Assembly: GCA_002413425.1 (NCBI GenBank)
Contig: DHWY01000003.1
Location: forward strand, 232,076 to 240,490
Length of the DNA: 8,415 bases
Direction: 5' to 3'
DNA from: Candidatus Saccharibacteria bacterium UBA5170
GTDB lineage: Bacteria > Patescibacteriota > Saccharimonadia > Saccharimonadales > Saccharimonadaceae
Shown here: positions 5,778 through 8,415 of the stretch, piece after piece
Position numbering within the stretch: the first letter of the stretch is position 1
How the letters are laid out: every line of letters begins with the position of its first letter
Translations under genes and position numbers: made by a program
The notes under the pieces: generated by a model
Database searches by the model: none
The model's input: the letters and a program-made list of their open reading frames with translations, nothing else
What the model was told of the DNA's origin: nothing

Positions 5778-6632
5778 TTATTCAGTCGGTCTTTTCAGGA
5801 CATACATTGATGATTCTTTTATGCTATATCTCAAAGGTGATGTCATTTTTTCGTGCTCACCATCTCTTGACACTCTGATCGACTTATTGGTGGCTATTAC
5901 AATATCTTTTGCACGAAATGACTTTAGCTTTTTTGCAACATTCTTTCTTCCTAGTATTAAACCCACAACGGCCCAGAATAAATTTAATCGTGATTTACCG
6001 ATAACGATATAGACTGACAATACCCCCTCTTGAAGCTGTGCGCGCTGAAAAGTTAGGCCGTTTAGCTCATATGTATTATTGCCGACGAAAACCAGAGGAG
6101 TAGAATATTGTTTGCCATTAAGCTCAACCCTGTAAGTTCGGAAACGGAAAAATGTTGTGAAAATTGAGGTCACTATTGCTGGCCATTTGCCGTATTTCTT
6201 TTTATGCTCATTTCTGTCCATTAAAGAATCGGGGTAGATACCAATACTTGAGTTATTTATGAAAGTTTTATTGCATACTTGCCCGGTGTCGATCTTTACC
6301 TTTTTGGCCGCTTTAAAGTACTCCATGGCATCTGGGAGAGACTGTGGAACACCAAGGTCCTTGGTGAAGTGGTTCAGCGTGCCGCCTGGGAGAGGCATTA
6401 ATACGGCTTCGGTATCTTTCATTAGGTTGGCAACCGCACTTATGGAGCCATCACCACCTACTACGGCTATGATTCTTCCTCCTTTAATATGAGGTTTGAG
6501 AGAGGGTTCAAAGCCTGGTCTGATCTTTATTGAATCGATAATATCAATTGATGAATCGGTAAATATTTTTCGCAATTCTTTGATTGAAGAATTGCTACCA
6601 GATTCTGTGTTGTAGACTAGTACCACTTTCAT
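5778..6632 (-). CDS. Diacylglycerol kinase family (DAGK_cat, YegS/DgkB-like) lipid kinase
   Basis: A 284-aa lipid kinase of the DAGK catalytic superfamily. Nucleotide-binding motif VVGGDGSISAVAN at 57-69 (GGDGS 59-63), the family motif PLPGGTLNHFTKDLGVP at 80-96, FINNSSIGIYP at 124-134, and the C-terminal acidic motif RDGE at 256-259 followed by SPLRYSI. Members phosphorylate diacylglycerol, undecaprenol-like or sphingoid lipids at the inner face of the membrane; the substrate cannot be told here. There is no full transmembrane domain. Its ATG overlaps the TGA of the PAP2 gene (ATGA), with no Shine-Dalgarno, so translation is probably coupled. A kinase followed by a PAP2 phosphatase resembles the fused PAP2/DAGK proteins of Actinobacteria, supporting a joint lipid-phosphate function. 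It lies inside the tRNA-Gly-flanked islet. Confidence 0.92.
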   Translation of the reverse strand: MKVVLVYNTESGSNSSIKELRKIFTDSSIDIIDSIKIRPGFEPSLKPHIKGGRIIAVVGGDGSISAVANLMKDTEAVLMPLPGGTLNHFTKDLGVPQSLPDAMEYFKAAKKVKIDTGQVCNKTFINNSSIGIYPDSLMDRNEHKKKYGKWPAIVTSIFTTFFRFRTYRVELNGKQYSTPLVFVGNNTYELNGLTFQRAQLQEGVLSVYIVIGKSRLNLFWAVVGLILGRKNVAKKLKSFRAKDIVIATNKSIRVSRDGEHEKMTSPLRYSIKESSMYVLKRPTE

Positions 6633-7168
6633 TGTAGCGGCTTAATTATGAAAATTACTATGCATAGAATAATTCCGCCCAGGACCCATCCACCAATTAC
6701 GTCACTTGGAAAGTGCGCACCCAAGTAAATTCTTGAAATGCCGACGAGGATAACAAGTGAAGTAAAGATTGCTAGGGTAATGTAGTTAAATGGCGAAGGA
6801 AGAAGGCGGTAACCATAGTATGCAAGTAATCCGAACGCAATGGTCGATCCTGCAGCATGCCCGCTTGGGAAGCTATAACTGTGAACATACATTCCGGCAA
6901 CGTATTCAGTGAGAGGACGCGTTCGTTCTGTAATATTCTTAAGGATCGTACTTACAATCAATACTAGCCAAACAAATGTACCGCTAAGGACTACGGTCGG
7001 CTTATGTTTGAGAAGCCCATAGACAACAATCATGAATCCAATAGATGAGGTGGTAATTGGGTGACCAATGTAGCTAATGAGCTCGAAAAAAGGCCGCAAG
7101 CTCGCTGGTAGGTTGGAAATAAGCTTAATCGTAGCCTCATCAAATTTACTAACTTTTAAACCGATCAT
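6629..7168 (-). CDS. PAP2-family membrane phosphatase
   Basis: A 179-aa integral membrane phosphatase of the PAP2 / type 2 phosphatidic acid phosphatase family. All three signature blocks are present: KNITERTRP (K77-x6-R84-P85), SFPSGH with PSGH at 101-104, and SRIYLGAHFPSDVIGG with Arg146, His152 and Asp156. About five to six hydrophobic segments surround them. Relatives remove phosphate from phosphatidate or undecaprenyl pyrophosphate (BcrC/UppP-type carrier recycling), with the active site facing outward. The start ATG is fixed by an extended -10 box 9 nt upstream; the mRNA is probably leaderless. It is the first gene of a two-gene operon with the lipid kinase. Confidence 0.93.
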   Translation of the reverse strand: MIGLKVSKFDEATIKLISNLPASLRPFFELISYIGHPITTSSIGFMIVVYGLLKHKPTVVLSGTFVWLVLIVSTILKNITERTRPLTEYVAGMYVHSYSFPSGHAAGSTIAFGLLAYYGYRLLPSPFNYITLAIFTSLVILVGISRIYLGAHFPSDVIGGWVLGGIILCIVIFIIKPLQ

Positions 7169-7177
7169 CGTAATAGT

Positions 7178-7186
7178 ATTATATCA
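7178..7186 (-). promoter_or_regulatory. Extended -10 promoter of PAP2/lipid-kinase operon
   Basis: On the minus strand TGATATAAT ends 9 nt before the PAP2 ATG. It has the same extended -10 form as the ddl promoter, and the predicted start lies within 2-3 nt of the ATG. Confidence 0.65.
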
Positions 7187-7353
7187 TTGTCCAAATTATG
7201 GTTTGCTGCTAATGAAGTATAGTGTAAGTCACTAGTCTCACTTACTTAACAAGAACTCTCGATAAGGCTCCTCTAAAATCTTCCGCCAGCGACTTATCTC
7301 ACCACTGATTTCGTGTAAACTTTTTTGCATTTGGTATTGAAAATAACTCAAAA

Positions 7354-7386
7354 TCTCGACCTCTTCGAAATAAAAAATAGTCGAGA
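7354..7386. repeat. 7-bp inverted repeat with AT-rich loop
   Basis: TCTCGAC (7354-7360) and GTCGAGA (7380-7386) are perfect inverted copies separated by 19 nt. Within the 7169-7463 gap, this and the adjacent hairpin are the clearest structures. Confidence 0.45.
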
Positions 7387-7390
7387 GCCC

Positions 7391-7419
7391 AACTCCCCAG
7401 CCTCCAGGCTGCGGGAGTT
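7391..7419. repeat. 13-bp stem-loop beside the tRNA-derived repeat
   Basis: AACTCCC (7391-7397) pairs with GGGAGTT (7413-7419) and CAGCCT (7398-7403) with AGGCTG (7406-7411), with one bulged C at 7412 and a two-base loop. The stem is very GC-rich for this neighbourhood. No U-run follows directly on either strand, so it is not a standard intrinsic terminator. It ends 1 nt before the att-like repeat and could be a recombination or RNA structure. Confidence 0.65.
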
Positions 7420-7420
7420 C

Positions 7421-7440
7421 TTGAGTCTCTTCACCCGCAC
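7421..7440 (+). repeat. att-like direct repeat, copy 2
   Basis: An exact 20-nt copy of tRNA-Gly positions 5703-5722. The preceding bases GGGAGTTC also resemble the tRNA T-stem region GAGAGTT imperfectly. No tRNA 5' half is present here. The downstream small-gene promoter begins within 9 nt, so this probably marks the original junction between tRNA-Gly and the following gene. Confidence 0.75.
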
Positions 7441-7448
7441 TATGTAGC

Positions 7449-7457
7449 TGCTATAAT
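7449..7457 (+). promoter_or_regulatory. Extended -10 promoter of the 54-aa gene
   Basis: TGCTATAAT (TG-N-TATAAT) ends 6 nt before the ATG at 7464, again leaderless geometry. Its presence is a main argument that the short ORF is a real gene. Confidence 0.65.
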
Positions 7458-7463
7458 ATAGTT

Positions 7464-7628
7464 ATGACAGAACAGCCGAGCAGTACAAATAATTATCAAT
7501 GCGCAGAATGCGGGTTGCATTTTCAAGATGAGGCAACGGCGCTACGATGTGCCAGTTGGTGTAAAAAGCACAAAAGTTGCAATCTGGACATTACAAAACT
7601 GTCGATTGAACGAACAACCGGCATTTAG
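7464..7628 (+). CDS. Small cysteine-rich putative zinc-binding protein (54 aa)
   Basis: A 54-residue protein with the metal-site layout C13-x2-C16 (CAEC), then C29, C33 and C39 with His36 (the stretch LRCASWCKKHKSCNL). This looks like a small treble-clef or zinc-ribbon domain. The pattern CxxCG near the start followed by a WCKxHKSCNL-type segment is one I believe recurs in small uncharacterised bacterial and archaeal proteins, but I cannot assign a function. The start is set by the extended -10 box 6 nt upstream; no Shine-Dalgarno. The stop at 7626-7628 is 12 nt before the first possible cobO start, so the two may be co-transcribed. Two-site metal binding is inferred, not shown. Confidence 0.75.
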   Translation: MTEQPSSTNNYQCAECGLHFQDEATALRCASWCKKHKSCNLDITKLSIERTTGI

Positions 7629-7640
7629 TATTAATTATTT

Positions 7641-8225
7641 ATGTCTTATACTATAGACATGGCATTCGAAGATTTTCAACAGAAAGATAGCGTTATTATT
7701 GTCTATACCGGCGACGGTAAAGGCAAGACCAGTGCGGGTCTCGGACTCATGTCGCGGGCGCTTGGTACAGGCTGGAAAGTTGCTTTCGTGCAGTTTATAA
7801 AACTATGGGACGTTGGTGAGCACCAGTTTATTCGCGATATTATGCCCATCTATCAAGACAAACTCGATTTTTATAAAGGTGGTCTTGGTTTTTTCGATGC
7901 CGGCGAGCTGAGCGCCAAAGCCACCAAAGCAGAACATATTGCCGAAGCGAAGCGAACATATGAATTTGCCCTTAAAGTGGCCAAGACTGGCGACTACCAG
8001 TTAGTCATTTGCGACGAAATCAACAACGCTGTTCACGACGGGTTGTTGACCGTGGCTGATCTTGAAACACTTATCGATAAAAAACATCCAAATACGAGCC
8101 TCTGCCTAACTGGCCGTAATTTTCCGACGTCCCTCATAGCAAAGGTTGATATTGCCACCGAGATGACGAAGCTAAAGCATCATTTCGATGACAAGTTCAT
8201 TGCCAACAAGGGTATCGACTACTAA
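7641..8225 (+). CDS. cobO: Corrinoid (cob(I)alamin) adenosyltransferase, CobO/BtuR type
   Basis: A 194-aa cytosolic enzyme that transfers the adenosyl group of ATP to cob(I)alamin or related corrinoids, giving the adenosyl cofactor. P-loop GDGKGKTSAGLG at about 24-35, VAFVQFIK near 49-56, Walker-B-like LVICDEINNAVHDGLL at about 120-135, and the typical C-terminal run LCLTGRNFP followed by ATEMTKLKH. The length matches the family (about 170-200 aa). An alternative start at 7659 (residue 7, MAFEDF) has TATACT ending exactly 6 nt upstream, the same geometry as the other leaderless genes, and may be the true start; 7641 has only a weak TATTAA. It converges with the putative NrdJ gene, whose enzyme uses adenosylcobalamin. 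No cobalamin riboswitch is seen upstream. Confidence 0.93.
   Translation: MSYTIDMAFEDFQQKDSVIIVYTGDGKGKTSAGLGLMSRALGTGWKVAFVQFIKLWDVGEHQFIRDIMPIYQDKLDFYKGGLGFFDAGELSAKATKAEHIAEAKRTYEFALKVAKTGDYQLVICDEINNAVHDGLLTVADLETLIDKKHPNTSLCLTGRNFPTSLIAKVDIATEMTKLKHHFDDKFIANKGIDY
7647..7652 (+). promoter_or_regulatory. Possible internal -10 box defining a later cobO start
   Basis: TATACT (one mismatch to TATAAT) lies inside the longest cobO frame and ends 6 nt before the in-frame ATG at 7659, matching the spacing seen at rarA and the 54-aa gene. Confidence 0.45.
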
Positions 8226-8229
8226 ATTT

Positions 8230-8415
8230 TTAGCACTTACTAAAGCCACACAGTTCGCATTTTTGGCAGCCTTCGATAAAACGCAGGCTGGCCGAGCCAC
8301 ATTCTGGACATATGTCAGTCAGTTTGTTAGTTTTGGGAGCTTCCCATAGCGGAATTGTTTCGCTTTGAACGGAGCCGTCTTCAACAGGTACCAGTTTGAC
8401 TTTTGTGGCTTGGTG
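8230..8415 (-). CDS. nrdJ: C-terminus of adenosylcobalamin-dependent ribonucleotide reductase (NrdJ), 5' part outside window
   Basis: The last 61 codons plus TAA (8232-8230) of a minus-strand gene entering from the right edge. The visible tail is a linker followed by a compact cysteine domain: CPEC (two Cys), EGCQKCELCG and final FSKC, six cysteines in all. This arrangement, with an EGC..C..CG core and a cysteine as the last residue, matches the C-terminal zinc/redox tail of class II ribonucleotide reductase NrdJ, whose terminal thiols re-reduce the active-site disulfide. The enzyme reduces ribonucleotides to deoxyribonucleotides using adenosylcobalamin. The neighbouring cobO, 4 nt away in the convergent orientation, supports the call. 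The catalytic barrel is not visible, so another protein with a similar zinc tail is not fully excluded. Confidence 0.78.
   Translation of the reverse strand, partial: HQATKVKLVPVEDGSVQSETIPLWEAPKTNKLTDICPECGSASLRFIEGCQKCELCGFSKC

Larger units (their letters stand above)
7238..7450 (-). pseudogene. Truncated ORF remnant with no 5' end
   Basis: A 70-codon minus-strand frame ends with TGA at 7240-7238. Its last 40 residues look like genuine charged coding sequence (EEVEILSYFQYQMQ, then HEISGEISRWRKILEEPYRE). It has no convincing start: the only in-frame ATG (7330-7328) would leave 30 aa, and no TATAAT or Shine-Dalgarno lies before it. Upstream the frame runs through the 7391-7419 hairpin and the tRNA-derived repeat, which are unlikely to be coding. 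It reads as the 3' tail of a gene whose front was lost at the islet boundary. I do not recognise the family. It could also be chance; a composition test was not possible. Confidence 0.35.

Noticed and set aside
5597..5878. 93-aa plus-strand ORF covering tRNA-Gly
   Set aside because: It is a reading of the tRNA-Gly gene, its terminator and the antisense of the lipid kinase.
7121..7200. TTGGACA near 7190 (minus) as -35 of the PAP2 promoter
   Set aside because: The spacing to TATAAT is too short (about 10 nt or less); the extended -10 form explains the promoter without it.
5725..7440. Integrase or transposase gene within the putative islet
   Set aside because: Only PAP2, lipid kinase and an unrecognised truncated tail are found; no recombinase motif is seen on either strand, and no insertion-sequence end repeats.
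7169..7463. Cobalamin riboswitch upstream of the 54-aa gene and cobO
   Set aside because: No B12-box-like sequence or suitable leader is visible, and the -10 boxes leave no 5' untranslated region to hold one.
1..8415. CRISPR array
   Set aside because: No regularly spaced repeats occur; the only direct repeats are the two tRNA-derived pairs.
1..8415. Recoded TGA (as in some Patescibacteria)
   Set aside because: TGA ends the hydrolase and PAP2 genes at the family-expected lengths and is not found inside conserved frames; tryptophan and glycine use standard codons.

Overview
The window looks like a compact chromosomal segment of a Patescibacteria (Candidate Phyla Radiation) bacterium, possibly Saccharibacteria. 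This is inferred from the gene mix, the tight spacing with two ATGA overlaps, and the promoter style, not from any marker gene. Reading frames use the standard code, and TGA, TAA and TAG all serve as stops. A striking house style is that most genes have a TATAAT-like box ending only 6 to 9 nt before the ATG and no Shine-Dalgarno sequence, which points to leaderless mRNAs. The stomatin-like gene is the exception, with a near-perfect AAGGAGGT.

Layout, left to right. (1) On the minus strand, the 5' 370 codons of rarA (AAA+ replication-recombination factor) run off the left edge. (2) Divergent from it and 50 nt away starts a plus-strand set: an alpha/beta hydrolase, an ATGA-overlapping membrane-anchored MurF-like Mur ligase, then ddl (D-Ala-D-Ala ligase) with its own promoter. 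Ddl makes the dipeptide that MurF enzymes attach, so this is a peptidoglycan-precursor block. (3) A stomatin/slipin-like SPFH membrane protein with its own promoter and strong RBS. (4) A tRNA locus: promoter, a broken 5' copy of tRNA-Phe, intact tRNA-Phe(GAA), a long hairpin, tRNA-Gly(GCC) and an intrinsic terminator. (5) A minus-strand pair, PAP2 phosphatase followed by an ATGA-overlapping diacylglycerol-kinase-family lipid kinase. (6) A structured non-coding stretch with a truncated ORF, a strong hairpin and an exact 20-nt copy of the tRNA-Gly 3' end. (7) A previously uncalled 54-aa cysteine-rich protein, then a cobO/btuR-type corrinoid adenosyltransferase. (8) Convergent with it, only 4 nt away, lies the C-terminal 61 residues of a protein that matches adenosylcobalamin-dependent ribonucleotide reductase (NrdJ).

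The most interesting points are as follows. The PAP2/lipid-kinase pair sits between the tRNA-Gly 3' end and an exact 20-nt direct copy of it, the footprint expected of a 1.7-kb tRNA-integrated islet that has lost its integrase. The Mur ligase has replaced its usual N-terminal UDP-substrate domain by membrane segments and appears to lack the usual carbamylated lysine. The tRNA-Phe gene is preceded by a partial copy of its own 5' half with a hairpin inserted in the D-loop. CobO and NrdJ adjacent to each other suggest ribonucleotide reduction that depends on salvaged corrinoid.
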